Shown in pieces: positions 42,733-51,071 of a stretch of DNA of 64,000 nucleotides (its first letter is position 1; each line of letters opens with the position of its first letter). Below the pieces are notes generated by a model. It saw only the letters and a program-made list of their open reading frames with translations. It was not told the origin of the DNA and searched no databases. This DNA comes from Astrobacterium formosum. GTDB taxonomy: Bacteria; Pseudomonadota; Alphaproteobacteria; Rhizobiales; Xanthobacteraceae. The stretch spans positions 372,001 through 436,000 of the forward strand of contig JAVDCA010000001.1 in the NCBI GenBank assembly GCA_030848545.1, in the 5' to 3' direction. The position numbers were made by a program, and so were the translations under genes.

Positions 42733-44055
42733 ATGGTTGCGCCGTTGAAAGTTGGTATCGCCGGGCTCGGCACCGTCGGCGCCGCGGTCCTGCGCCTGAT
42801 TCGCAAGGAACAGGCCACGCTGACGGCGCGCTGTGGCCGTCCGGTCGAGGTCGTCGCATTTTCCGCCAAGGAAGTGCGCGACCCCGATCTCGATGTCTCC
42901 AAGCTGCGGCGCGTCGATGACCCGCTGGCGCTCGCGGCGGACGCGGGCATCGACGTCTTCGTCGAACTGATGGGCGGCGAGGGTGACCCCGCCAAGGCCG
43001 CCATCGAAGCCGCTCTTTCGGCCGGCAAGTCGGTGGTCACCGCCAACAAGGCCCTGCTGGCCCGCCACGGTCTCGCGCTTGCGGCCCTGGCGGAAAAGAA
43101 GGGCGTGGCGATCAATTTCGAGGCCGCCGTCGCGGGCGCGATCCCGATCGTCAAGACCCTGCGCGAAGGCCTTGCGGGCTCTTCGTTTTCGCGCGTCTAC
43201 GGCATTCTCAACGGCACCTGCAACTACATCCTGACGAGGATGGAGCAGGAGAAACTGTCGTTCAAGGAGTGCCTCAAGGACGCCCAGCGCCTCGGCTATG
43301 CGGAGGCCGATCCGGGCTTCGACATCGACGGTCATGACACCGCCCAAAAACTCTCGATCCTGGCGAGCCTTGCCTTCGGCACCAAGGTCAACCAGGAGGC
43401 GGTCTACGTGGAGGGCATTTCCTCCATCGCCAGCGAGGACCTCGAAGCGGCAGACGAACTCGGCTACCGGGTCAAGCTCCTGGGCGTCGCGGTGAGGACC
43501 GACAAGGGCATCGAGCAGCGCGTCCATCCCACGATGGTGCCGAAGGAATCCGCCATCGCCCAGGTCATGGGCGTCACCAACGCGGTGTCCCTCGACGTGA
43601 TCGGCTTTTCGCCCCTGACGCTGGTCGGCCCGGGCGCCGGCGGCGCCGCCACAGCCTCCGCGGTCGTCGCCGACATCGGCGACATCGGCCGCGGCGTGCG
43701 GGCCGCCCCGTTCGGCCTGCCGAGCGAAAAGCTCAAGTCCAACGGCCGGGCGCCCATGCAGCGGCACGAGGGCGGCTACTACATCCGCCTCCTCGCGGTC
43801 GACCGCCCCGGCACCTTCGCGGCCATCGCCGGCACGCTGGCGCAGGAAAAGATCTCGCTCGAATCGATCGTGCAGAAGCACCGCAACACGCGCCCGCACG
43901 GCGGCGACGACCCGAAGAGCGCCGACGCGCCAGCGCCGGTCATCCTCATCACCTATGCGACCACCGAGGATGCCGTCAGAAGGGCATTGAAGGCGATCGA
44001 GAAACAGGGTGTCATAACGGGACGTCCGCAGCTCATTCGCATTGAGAAGAACTGA
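42733..44055 (+). CDS. hom: homoserine dehydrogenase
   Basis: This 440-residue enzyme reduces aspartate semialdehyde to homoserine for threonine and methionine synthesis. It has the N-terminal Rossmann motif GIAGLGTVGAAVL, the catalytic segment NFEAAVAGAIPIVKTL with GILNGTCNYILTRM, YAEADPGFDIDGHDTAQKL, and a C-terminal ACT domain (about 345-440: VDRPGTFAAIAGTLAQEKIS) that usually confers threonine feedback control. It is downstream of the aminotransferase and upstream of glpX. Its stop codon lies within the first unit of a tandem repeat. Confidence 0.96.
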   Translation: MVAPLKVGIAGLGTVGAAVLRLIRKEQATLTARCGRPVEVVAFSAKEVRDPDLDVSKLRRVDDPLALAADAGIDVFVELMGGEGDPAKAAIEAALSAGKSVVTANKALLARHGLALAALAEKKGVAINFEAAVAGAIPIVKTLREGLAGSSFSRVYGILNGTCNYILTRMEQEKLSFKECLKDAQRLGYAEADPGFDIDGHDTAQKLSILASLAFGTKVNQEAVYVEGISSIASEDLEAADELGYRVKLLGVAVRTDKGIEQRVHPTMVPKESAIAQVMGVTNAVSLDVIGFSPLTLVGPGAGGAATASAVVADIGDIGRGVRAAPFGLPSEKLKSNGRAPMQRHEGGYYIRLLAVDRPGTFAAIAGTLAQEKISLESIVQKHRNTRPHGGDDPKSADAPAPVILITYATTEDAVRRALKAIEKQGVITGRPQLIRIEKN

Positions 44056-44127
44056 AGACTTACCGGCCGAAGACGTGCCGGCCGAAGACTTGCCGACTGA
44101 AGACTTGCCGATTGAAGACCTGCCGCG
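44053..44127. repeat. 15-bp tandem repeat, five units
   Basis: The unit YGAAGACTTGCCGRY repeats at 44053, 44068, 44083, 44098 and 44113 with few substitutions. It starts on the hom stop codon and ends about 30 bases before glpX. The period is a multiple of three. It looks like a slippage expansion in the intergenic leader. Confidence 0.9.
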
Positions 44128-44156
44128 AGGGAAGCGGCCGCAGAGGGGATGTCGAG

Positions 44157-45161
44157 ATGCCACCGCGTGTCGTCGAGCGCCAGGAGATCATGGACCGCTT
44201 CCTTTCGCTCGAGGTGGCGCGGGTGACCGAACGCGCCGCCGTGGCGGCGGCCCTCTTGCGCGGGCGGGGTAACGAAAAGGCCGCCGACCAGGCGGCGGTC
44301 GATGCCATGCGCCGGGAGATGAACCAGATTCCGATCCAGGGCACGATCGTGATCGGCGAAGGCGAGCGCGACGAGGCGCCGATGCTCTATATCGGCGAAA
44401 CGATCGGCACCGGCGTCGGTCCCAAGGTCGACATCGCGGTCGATCCGCTCGAGGGTACGACCTTGTGCGCCAAGAACATGCCGGGCTCGATCGCCACCAT
44501 GACACTGGCCGAAGGCGGGACGCTTCTCAATGCCCCCGACGTCTACATGGAAAAGATCGCCATCGGGCCGGGATATCCGAAGTATGTGGTCGAGCTCGAT
44601 GCCTCTCCGGCGGAGAATATCCGCCGTCTCGCCAAGGCCAAGGGAGTTGCGACCGAACAGATCACGGCCCTCATCCTCGACCGGCCGCGCCATGCCGACC
44701 TGATCAAGGCCGTGCGCGCCACCGGAGCCGCCATCCAGTTCATTACCGACGGCGACGTCGCCGGCGTCATCCACACCGCCGAGCCGGAGACGACCGGGAT
44801 CGACATCTATATCGGCACCGGCGGCGCCCCCGAAGGTGTGCTGGCCGCCAGCGCGCTGTCCTGCACCGGCGGACAGATGTACGGACGGCTCATCCTCGAC
44901 ACCGACGAGAAGCGCGAACGCGCACGCGTCATGGGCATCACCGATCCGAAGATGATCTACGGCATCGAGGACCTGGTGCGGGGCGACTGCGTATTCGCGG
45001 CGACCGGTGTGACGACCGGCTCGCTCCTCAAGGGCGTGCGTTTCAAGCCGGGCATGATCGAGACCGACACCGTGGTGATGCGCTCCGCCAGCGGCACGGT
45101 GCGCTGGATCCGCGCCGAGCACCGCCAGTTCGAGAAGTTCGAGATGACGACGCCCAAGTGA
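44157..45161 (+). CDS. glpX: class II fructose-1,6-bisphosphatase
   Basis: The 334-residue GlpX-type enzyme hydrolyses fructose-1,6-bisphosphate in gluconeogenesis and possibly in a Calvin cycle. Metal and substrate motifs are GTIVIGEGERDEAPMLYIGE, DIAVDPLEGTTLCAKNMPGS, DIYIGTGGAPEGVLAASAL and GQMYGRLI. ATG 44157 follows AGGGGATG and gives the usual N-terminus MPPRVVERQEIMDRFLSLEV; the frame open from 44112 overlaps the tandem repeat end. It is part of the hom-glpX-recJ block. Confidence 0.95.
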   Translation: MPPRVVERQEIMDRFLSLEVARVTERAAVAAALLRGRGNEKAADQAAVDAMRREMNQIPIQGTIVIGEGERDEAPMLYIGETIGTGVGPKVDIAVDPLEGTTLCAKNMPGSIATMTLAEGGTLLNAPDVYMEKIAIGPGYPKYVVELDASPAENIRRLAKAKGVATEQITALILDRPRHADLIKAVRATGAAIQFITDGDVAGVIHTAEPETTGIDIYIGTGGAPEGVLAASALSCTGGQMYGRLILDTDEKRERARVMGITDPKMIYGIEDLVRGDCVFAATGVTTGSLLKGVRFKPGMIETDTVVMRSASGTVRWIRAEHRQFEKFEMTTPK

Positions 45162-45235
45162 GGGCGACGACCGTCTTTTACCCGCCTGAGCAAGTTGCTC
45201 TCCAGGCGTGCTATACCGGCTCGACAGCTCTCCAC

Positions 45236-45325
45236 CGTCATGCCCGGCCTTGTGCCGGGCATCCACGTCTTGACGGCTGTTCCGAGTGAAAGACGTGGAT
45301 GGCCGGGACGAGCCCGGCCATGACG
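45236..45325. repeat. palindromic GTCATGGCCGGG repeat, copy 2
   Basis: CGTCATGCCCGG...CCGGGCATCCACGTCTT is mirrored by AGACGTGGATGGCCGGG...GCCCGGCCATGACG around a variable centre. The arms match the element in the accB-accC gap (13603-13684). It separates glpX from recJ. Confidence 0.85.
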
Positions 45326-45383
45326 AATGCGGAGAGAACAGGCGGACACCGCGGCTATCGACTGTGCGCGGGAGTGACCCTTC

Positions 45384-47201
45384 ATGGACAATACCGGTCG
45401 GCGCGTGTTCCTCGGGGTCGAGCGTTCGGCGACCGGCCGCGTGTGGCGGGGCCGGCTCGACGAGCGCGGCAACATGCGTGCTCTCGACATCGTTCAGCGG
45501 CACGGTCTGTCCGAATTGCTGGCGCGCATCCTCGCCGGCCGCGGTGTCGGTTCCGAGGACGTCGATATGTTCCTCGACCCGACCGTCAAGAAGCTCCTGC
45601 CCGACCCGCACACGGTGACCGACATGGAAGCGGCGGCGAGCCGGATCGCCGATGCTGTGGTCGCAGGCGAATCCGTCGCGATTTTCGGCGACTACGACGT
45701 CGACGGCGCCACCTCGGTCGCCCTTCTGGCGACGTTCCTGCGCGACGCCGGGATCGAGCCGCTGATCCACATTCCGGACCGGATCTTCGAGGGCTACGGG
45801 CCCAATGTGGACGCCATCCGCGCGCTCAAGGGACGCGGGGCGAGCCTGCTCGTCACCGTCGACTGCGGCACGGTGAGCCACGAGCCGCTGGCCGAGGCGG
45901 CCAAGCTCGGCTTGACCACGGTGGTCATCGATCATCATCAGGCCGACGAAAGGCTGCCGCCGGCCTACGCCGTCGTCAATCCCAACCGGGAGGACGATCT
46001 CTCCGGCCTCGGCCATCTCGCCGCCGTCGGCCTCGTCTTCGTCACGCTGGTCGCCCTCACGCGCGAACTGCGCCGGCGTGGCTTCTGGAACGAGACGCGG
46101 CCGGAGCCGGACCTGCTCGGCATGCTCGACCTGGTCGCGCTCGGTACCGTCGCCGACGTGGTGCCCCTCAGGGGATTAAACCGCGCCTTCGTGTCCAAGG
46201 GGCTGATCGCCATGCGGCGGCGCGAGCGCGCCGGCCTGACCGCGCTGATGGACGCGGCCCGCCTCAACGGACCGCCCGAGCCGTGGCATCTCGGTTTCAT
46301 GCTGGGACCGCGCATCAATGCCGGCGGCCGCATCGGCCGCGCCGATCTCGGCGCCCGTCTATTAATGCTGGACGATCCGACCGAGGCGGGCCGCATCGCC
46401 GCCGAGCTCGACCGCCTCAACCGCGAACGGCAGGTGATCGAGCAGGCGACCCTCGCGGAGGCGGAGGCCGAAGCCATGGCAGCCCTGGGGATCGAAGAGA
46501 AGGGCGCCGTGGTGGTGACGGCGGCGGCGGGCTGGCACCCTGGTGTGGTCGGCCTGGTGGCGGCGCGTCTCAAGGAACGGTTCGGACGGCCCGCCTTCGC
46601 GATCGCCCTCGACCATGCCGGTATCGGTACCGGCTCAGGCCGCTCCATTGCGGGTGTCGATCTTGGCCGTGCCGTGCGCCAGGCGGTCGCCAGCGGCATC
46701 CTGATCAAGGGCGGCGGCCATGCCATGGCGGCCGGCGTGACCTTGAAGAAGGAGGCGCTCGCCCGCTTCCGCGCCTATCTCGAAGACAATTTGGCGCCCG
46801 CCGTCGCGGCGGCGCGGCGCGAAGACCTGGTCCTGATCGACGGCGCCATCTCGGCTGCGGCCGCGACCGTCGACCTGTACACGAGCTTCTCCCGTGCCGG
46901 CCCGTTCGGTGCCGGCAATCCCGAGCCCATCATCGCCTTGCCGGCGCACACGGTCGCGTATGCGGAGGAGGTCGGACAGGCCCATGTGCGCGCCCGCCTC
47001 AAGTCCGGCGACGGCGCCATGCTCAACGCCATCGCGTTCCGCGCCGTCGGCCAGAAACTGGGCGAGACGCTCCTGGCGGCGCGCGGCCGGCCCATTCATG
47101 TGGCCGGCTGCCTTTCGGTCGACCGCTGGCAGGGCAACGAACGCATCCAGTTGCGCATCCTCGACGTCGCCGCCGCCGAGCCGCTCGCGGCGAGGGCGTG
47201 A
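45384..47201 (+). CDS. recJ: single-stranded-DNA-specific exonuclease RecJ
   Basis: This 605-residue 5'-3' ssDNA exonuclease acts in recombination and mismatch repair. The DHH phosphoesterase motifs are present: IFGDYDVDGATSVALL, VTVDCGTVSHE, VVIDHHQADERLPPAYAVVN and GLGHLAAVGLVFVTLVAL, then the DHHA1 domain with SGRSIAGVDLG and IKGGGHAMAAGVTL, and the C-terminal OB fold. A GGGAG site precedes the ATG. The length is normal for the family. Confidence 0.96.
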   Translation: MDNTGRRVFLGVERSATGRVWRGRLDERGNMRALDIVQRHGLSELLARILAGRGVGSEDVDMFLDPTVKKLLPDPHTVTDMEAAASRIADAVVAGESVAIFGDYDVDGATSVALLATFLRDAGIEPLIHIPDRIFEGYGPNVDAIRALKGRGASLLVTVDCGTVSHEPLAEAAKLGLTTVVIDHHQADERLPPAYAVVNPNREDDLSGLGHLAAVGLVFVTLVALTRELRRRGFWNETRPEPDLLGMLDLVALGTVADVVPLRGLNRAFVSKGLIAMRRRERAGLTALMDAARLNGPPEPWHLGFMLGPRINAGGRIGRADLGARLLMLDDPTEAGRIAAELDRLNRERQVIEQATLAEAEAEAMAALGIEEKGAVVVTAAAGWHPGVVGLVAARLKERFGRPAFAIALDHAGIGTGSGRSIAGVDLGRAVRQAVASGILIKGGGHAMAAGVTLKKEALARFRAYLEDNLAPAVAAARREDLVLIDGAISAAAATVDLYTSFSRAGPFGAGNPEPIIALPAHTVAYAEEVGQAHVRARLKSGDGAMLNAIAFRAVGQKLGETLLAARGRPIHVAGCLSVDRWQGNERIQLRILDVAAAEPLAARA

Positions 47202-47534
47202 TACTGGGCGATCCCTAGGGCCATGAACGTCGGTGCCCTGGACAGACCGAATGTCTCGATGAACGGAACGGCCGTCACCGGCGTGGGCGCCCAGCCCACA
47301 TTGCCGCCAGCGACGAAGTCACGTCGTCCCGGCGAGCCTCTGAGAACGCAGCGGTGTTCCCGGTTAGGTGCCCGTTGGGCGCGAGGCAATGCCGCGCCGT
47401 AACGGCGTCGGAGTATCCGCCGGGCCGGAAGGGAGCCAATCTCCCACGCGCGATAATGCACATACGTTCATAACCGGATTGTCGCTGCCAGGCGAGGCGC
47501 GTTATGAACATATGCTCGAAACAAAGGCGAGCGA
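47202..47534. other. leader region before the DUF134/MinD cluster
   Basis: These 330 bases hold no gene I can support. The right end carries a striking inverted repeat (47461-47514). GGGAG-CCAAT-CTCCC at 47431-47445 could form a small hairpin, and GATAAT at 47452-47457 could be a -10 box, although no good -35 is visible. I looked for cobalamin and molybdenum cofactor riboswitch cores and did not find them. Confidence 0.45.
47461..47514. promoter_or_regulatory. long inverted repeat, candidate operator
   Basis: CATACGTTCATAAC (47461-47474) and GTTATGAACATATG (47501-47514) are reverse complements at 13 of 14 positions, with 26 bases between. Arm centres are 40 bases apart, close to four helical turns, which would place two dimers or one tetramer on one DNA face. 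The right arm ends 20 bases before the first gene of the cluster, whose product has a DNA-binding-like DUF134 region. Confidence 0.6.
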
Positions 47535-48284
47535 ATGCCACGACCGCGAAAGCTTCGTCTGATTCAGAGGACGGCCCTGGTCGGTTACTACAAACCCCAG
47601 GGCATTCCGTTGTCCGAGCTCATCGAAACCGTGCTGTCACTCGATGGGCTCGAGGCGTTGCGCTTCGCCGATGTGGAGGGTCTGGAGCAAGCCGACGCGG
47701 CGGCCCGCATGGGCATTTCGCGGCCGACCTTCTCGCGGCTTCTGGCCGAAGCACGTAGCGTGGTGGCGACCGCGCTGTCGCAAGGCTGGGCCATCAGGAT
47801 CGATGGCGGCCCCGTGGAGACGGCAGCCGATGGACCAGAGCAGAGCGTGTGCGTTCGACGCCGGACCCGCCGCGGGATCGACACGCGTCCCGCCGCCGAG
47901 CCGATCGGGGCCGCGGCGGAAGCAGGAGAAGAGGACGTGAACACAAGTTGGATCGCCGTCAGCGCGAGGGGAGCGACACCGGATGCCGAGGTCGATCCGC
48001 GCTTTGGCCGGGCGGAGTGGTTTGTTCTGTTCGACACCAAGACGCAACGTTGGAGCTATCTCTCCAATCGCGACGCGCAGGCGCAGGCACAGGGGGCGGG
48101 CCTCGCCGCGGTCGAGCTGCTGGCAGAAGCCCAGGTCGTTAAAGTGGTCAGCGGTTCGATCGGTCCGAAGGCGGCACGGGCGCTGAGCGCCGCCGGCATC
48201 GCCGCGGTCGAGGGCGCGGCAGGCAGGACCGTGCGTGAGGCGCTCGGCCTGATCCTGGACGCAAGCGAGGCGCAGACGTCATGA
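47535..48284 (+). CDS. DUF134 HTH protein fused to NifX/NifB-type domain
   Basis: The 249-residue protein has an N-terminal DUF134 region: MPRPRKLRLIQRTALVGYYK, then a sigma-like helix-turn-helix with VEGLEQADAAARMGISRPTF and SRLLAEARSVVATAL (about 48-85). A linker with WAIRIDGG follows. The C-terminal dinitrogenase iron-molybdenum cofactor (NifX/NifB-type) domain spans about 138-245 (WIAVSARGATPDAEVDPRFG, then VKVVSGSIGPKAARALSAAG). It probably senses or carries a metal cluster and controls the operon. The stop overlaps the next start (ATGA). It follows AAAGGCGAG. Confidence 0.88.
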   Translation: MPRPRKLRLIQRTALVGYYKPQGIPLSELIETVLSLDGLEALRFADVEGLEQADAAARMGISRPTFSRLLAEARSVVATALSQGWAIRIDGGPVETAADGPEQSVCVRRRTRRGIDTRPAAEPIGAAAEAGEEDVNTSWIAVSARGATPDAEVDPRFGRAEWFVLFDTKTQRWSYLSNRDAQAQAQGAGLAAVELLAEAQVVKVVSGSIGPKAARALSAAGIAAVEGAAGRTVREALGLILDASEAQTS

Positions 48285-49174
48285 TCGTCGCCATCGCCAG
48301 CGGTAAAGGCGGTACCGGCAAGACGACCATCGCCGCCGCGCTCGCCCGCACCTGGGATGCACCGCGGATCGCTGTCGATATGGACGTCGAGGCGCCGAAC
48401 CTACACTTGCTGCTGTCGCCGACGATCGAGGGCGAAGAGGAGGCGACGCTCGACGTGCCGGTCGTCGTCGAGCCGGAAAACTGCGACGGCTGCGGCGCCT
48501 GCAGCGACATCTGCGCCTTCAAGGCCATCCTCGTGCTGCGCGGCAAGCCGGCCATATTCACCGAACTCTGCCACGGCTGCGACGGATGCCTGCAGGTGTG
48601 CCTGCGCGGTGTGCTCGGGCGCGGCAAGCGCGACCTCGGCACGGTTTCCTGGGGCCGGGCGAACGCCGCCGACCGCGCGTCGAGCGACCTGCGCATGGTC
48701 AGCGGACGCATGCGCATCTGCGAAAACACCTGTCCGCCGCTGATCCGACACGTGAGGACCCGCCTCGACGCCATGCTGCGCGAGCGGCAGGCCGATGTCA
48801 TCATCGATGCCCCGCCCGGCACCAATTGTCCGGCGTTGACGGCGCTGCGCGACATCGACGTTCTGTTGCTGGTGACGGAGCCGACGCCTTTCGGCCTGCA
48901 CGATCTCGACCTCGCGGTGCGGGCCTTCCAGAGCGATCGCGTGCCGGCCGCCGTCGTCATCAACCGGGCGGGGCTCGGCGACGACGAACTCATCCGCGCC
49001 TACTGCCGTCGCGGCGGGCTGCCCGTGGTTGCGGAAATTCCCTACCGGCGAGATCTCGCCGAACGCTGCGCTCGCGGCGAACCGCTCGAAGCCATGGGAG
49101 CCGATCTTCGCGAGCGCATCGCGGCGTTGGCCGGATCGGTGCGCGCGCTCGCCCACAGAAGTGTGGCGGCATGA
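48281..49174 (+). CDS. MinD-superfamily ATPase with inserted ferredoxin, copy 1
   Basis: This 297-residue protein has the deviant Walker A of ParA/MinD/NBP35 ATPases, ASGKGGTGKTT (6-16). A two-cluster ferredoxin insertion follows, with C68-C71-C74-C78 and C97-C100-C103-C107, and then the Walker B-like VIIDAPPGTNCPA and LVTEPTPFGLHDL. These features match the paired ATPases of orange-protein (ORP) clusters (Orp3/Orp4 type). The second cluster motif reads CHGCDGCLQVC-LRG and lacks the usual Pro after the fourth Cys. It may bind a labile Fe-S cluster for transfer. It overlaps both neighbours by four bases. Confidence 0.9.
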   Translation: MIVAIASGKGGTGKTTIAAALARTWDAPRIAVDMDVEAPNLHLLLSPTIEGEEEATLDVPVVVEPENCDGCGACSDICAFKAILVLRGKPAIFTELCHGCDGCLQVCLRGVLGRGKRDLGTVSWGRANAADRASSDLRMVSGRMRICENTCPPLIRHVRTRLDAMLRERQADVIIDAPPGTNCPALTALRDIDVLLLVTEPTPFGLHDLDLAVRAFQSDRVPAAVVINRAGLGDDELIRAYCRRGGLPVVAEIPYRRDLAERCARGEPLEAMGADLRERIAALAGSVRALAHRSVAA

Positions 49175-50073
49175 TGCCGGAGATCACGGTGGTGAGCGGC
49201 AAGGGCGGTACCGGCAAGACCTCGGTCACCGCCGCCTTCGCGAAACTCGCCGGTCGCGCCATCGTATGCGACCTCGACGTCGACGCCGCCGATCTGCACA
49301 TCCTCCTGCAGCCGCAAATCATCGACACGCACGACTTCTACGCGGGGCAAACGGCCGTGCTCGACCCGGACGCTTGTACGCAATGCCGGGCATGCGAGAG
49401 CTATTGCCGGTTCGACGCCATAGTGGCGACCGCGCAGGAGATCACGTTCGACCCGAGCCGCTGCGAGGGCTGCGGAATCTGCGCCCATTTCTGTCCGTTC
49501 GGCGCCATCGAGATGCGGCCGCGTCTATCCGGCCGCTGGTTTCGTTCCCACGCCGCGACCGGCGCCATGCTGCATGGCGAACTCCATCCCGGCCAGGAGA
49601 ACTCCGGCCTCCTGGTGACGCGCCTGCGCGAGGAGGCGCACGCGGCATTCCGGGCCGGCAGCTTCGACTACATCATCGCCGACGGTCCGCCGGGCATCGG
49701 CTGCCCCGTCATTGGCGCCGTCACCGGAACCGGCTTCGTGGTCGCCGTCACCGAGCCGACCGTATCCGGGGTGCACGATCTCCTGCGCGTCGCCGCCTTG
49801 TGCGAGCATTTCCGGCTGCCGACGGGCGTCGTTCTCAACAAGGCGGATCTCGATCTCCCGCTCGCCGGCTTCGTCGAGACCTTTTGTGCCGAGCGCGGCT
49901 ATCCGTTGCTGGCCCGCATTCCATATCTGCCGGCGGTCGTTCAGGCCCTCACCGAGGGGCGTACCATGGACGAGGTCGATGAGGGCGGCGTCGCCGATTC
50001 GGTCCACAGTGCCTGGGAGACGGTCGCGGCACAGTTCAAATCCTCTTCGGAAGCAATCCAACAGGTGGAGTGA
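49171..50073 (+). CDS. MinD-superfamily ATPase with inserted ferredoxin, copy 2
   Basis: This 300-residue paralogue has VSGKGGTGKTS (8-18), cluster ligands C69-C72-C75-C79 and C98-C101-C104-C108 (the last in FCPFGAIE), and IIADGPPGIGCPVIG with VTEPTVSGVHDLLRV. In ORP-type clusters the two ATPases occur together and may form a heterodimer; that is assumed here from adjacency. The ATG overlaps the previous stop. The next gene starts five bases after its stop, behind GGTGGAG, so all three are one operon. Confidence 0.9.
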   Translation: MMPEITVVSGKGGTGKTSVTAAFAKLAGRAIVCDLDVDAADLHILLQPQIIDTHDFYAGQTAVLDPDACTQCRACESYCRFDAIVATAQEITFDPSRCEGCGICAHFCPFGAIEMRPRLSGRWFRSHAATGAMLHGELHPGQENSGLLVTRLREEAHAAFRAGSFDYIIADGPPGIGCPVIGAVTGTGFVVAVTEPTVSGVHDLLRVAALCEHFRLPTGVVLNKADLDLPLAGFVETFCAERGYPLLARIPYLPAVVQALTEGRTMDEVDEGGVADSVHSAWETVAAQFKSSSEAIQQVE

Positions 50074-50077
50074 CACG

Positions 50078-50461
50078 ATGAATGCCCTGCTTGCAGTTCC
50101 TTCGGTGGCCCCCGGCGGGCTCGAAGCCCCGGTGTCGGGACATTTCGGGCATTGCGACGTCTTTACTCTGATCGCCCTGCGCGACGGCAAGATCGAGAAA
50201 ATGTACTTGATGCCGGCGCCCGATCACAGCGACGGCGGCTGCATGGTGCCGGTCAACCTGCTCGCCGCGCAGGGCGTCACCGCCATCGCGGCCGGCGGCA
50301 TGGGACAGCGGCCCCTGATGGGATTTCTGCAAGTCGGGATCGAGCCGTACTTCGCCGGTGGCCATGCGACCGTCAAGGATGTGGTCTCCGCTTTCGTCGC
50401 CGGCGGCCTTCAGTCGTTCGGTGAGAACGCCTGTTGCGGCGGCGGCGACCACCACCATTGA
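50078..50461 (+). CDS. NifX/NifB-type cluster-binding protein, His/Cys tail
   Basis: The 127-residue protein is a stand-alone dinitrogenase iron-molybdenum cofactor domain: PVSGHFGHCDVFTLI, MYLMPAPDHSDGGCMVPVNL, GVTAIAAGGMGQRPLMGFLQ and VGIEPYFAGGHATVKDVVSA. It ends in a metal-ligand-like tail, CCGGGDHHH. Related domains in NifX, NafY and the orange protein carry Fe-Mo or Mo-Cu sulfide clusters. It directly follows the ATPase pair and could receive or carry the cluster they handle. Confidence 0.88.
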   Translation: MNALLAVPSVAPGGLEAPVSGHFGHCDVFTLIALRDGKIEKMYLMPAPDHSDGGCMVPVNLLAAQGVTAIAAGGMGQRPLMGFLQVGIEPYFAGGHATVKDVVSAFVAGGLQSFGENACCGGGDHHH

Positions 50462-50552
50462 GCCGGAACATGCCAGCGCCGGACGGACGTGAAAGCATGG
50501 CCGGCGGATACCCGCCGTCCCGTCCTCCGACGCACACCGATGGTCACAGGCG

Positions 50553-51020
50553 ATGAAGCAGATGCTTTCCGCGCCGACGGCCCCCGCCGCATCTCCGCAG
50601 GACGACCCCTACGGTGAAGCCCGGCTCGCGCATGCCGGCTGCATGATCTGCGGCGGTCGTGACGGCAACCCGCAATCGCAGGCGCTCTCATTCGAACGCC
50701 AACCCGACGGGTCCGTGTCGACGCTTTGTCGCATCGGCCGGCAATGCCAGGGCTATGACGGAATCCTGCATGGCGGCATGATCAGCGCCTTGCTGGATGC
50801 GGCGATGACCCATTGCCTGTTTGCCCTTGGGGTGCGGGCGGTCACCGCCGAGATGACGGTGCGCTTCATCGCCCCCGTACCGACCGATCGCCCGTTCCTG
50901 TTGACTGCGCAGGTGGTGTCGCGCAAGCGCCGGATGCATTGGCTCGAAGCGCGCCTGAGCCTGAACGCCAAGCCGCTGGCGCGCGCGAAGGCGAGGTTCA
51001 TCGAACCTCGAAACGTATAG
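50553..51020 (+). CDS. PaaI-type hotdog thioesterase
   Basis: This 155-residue protein has the hotdog thioesterase motif GYDGILHGGMISALLDAAMT, with FALGVRAVTAEMTVRFIAPV and a C-terminal ARLSLNAKPLARAKARFIE. Its N-terminus has an extra HAGCMICGGRDGNP segment with C-x2-C, which could bind metal and is longer than typical PaaI. It sits inside the ORP-like cluster, 92 bases after the NifX protein and 52 before the DUF364 gene. The acyl-CoA substrate is unknown. Confidence 0.85.
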   Translation: MKQMLSAPTAPAASPQDDPYGEARLAHAGCMICGGRDGNPQSQALSFERQPDGSVSTLCRIGRQCQGYDGILHGGMISALLDAAMTHCLFALGVRAVTAEMTVRFIAPVPTDRPFLLTAQVVSRKRRMHWLEARLSLNAKPLARAKARFIEPRNV

Positions 51021-51071
51021 CTGGACCGGGTACGACCGGACGGCCGTACCCAATGGATGAGAGGCGTGACG

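Noticed and set aside
41419-46016. Leftward frames of 914 and 687 codons
   Set aside because: They mirror the aminotransferase, hom, glpX and recJ genes and have no recognisable domains.
47202-47460. Cobalamin or molybdenum cofactor riboswitch before the DUF134 gene
   Set aside because: Some GGTGCCCG-like pieces are present, but the conserved B12 box and the cofactor RNA core are absent.
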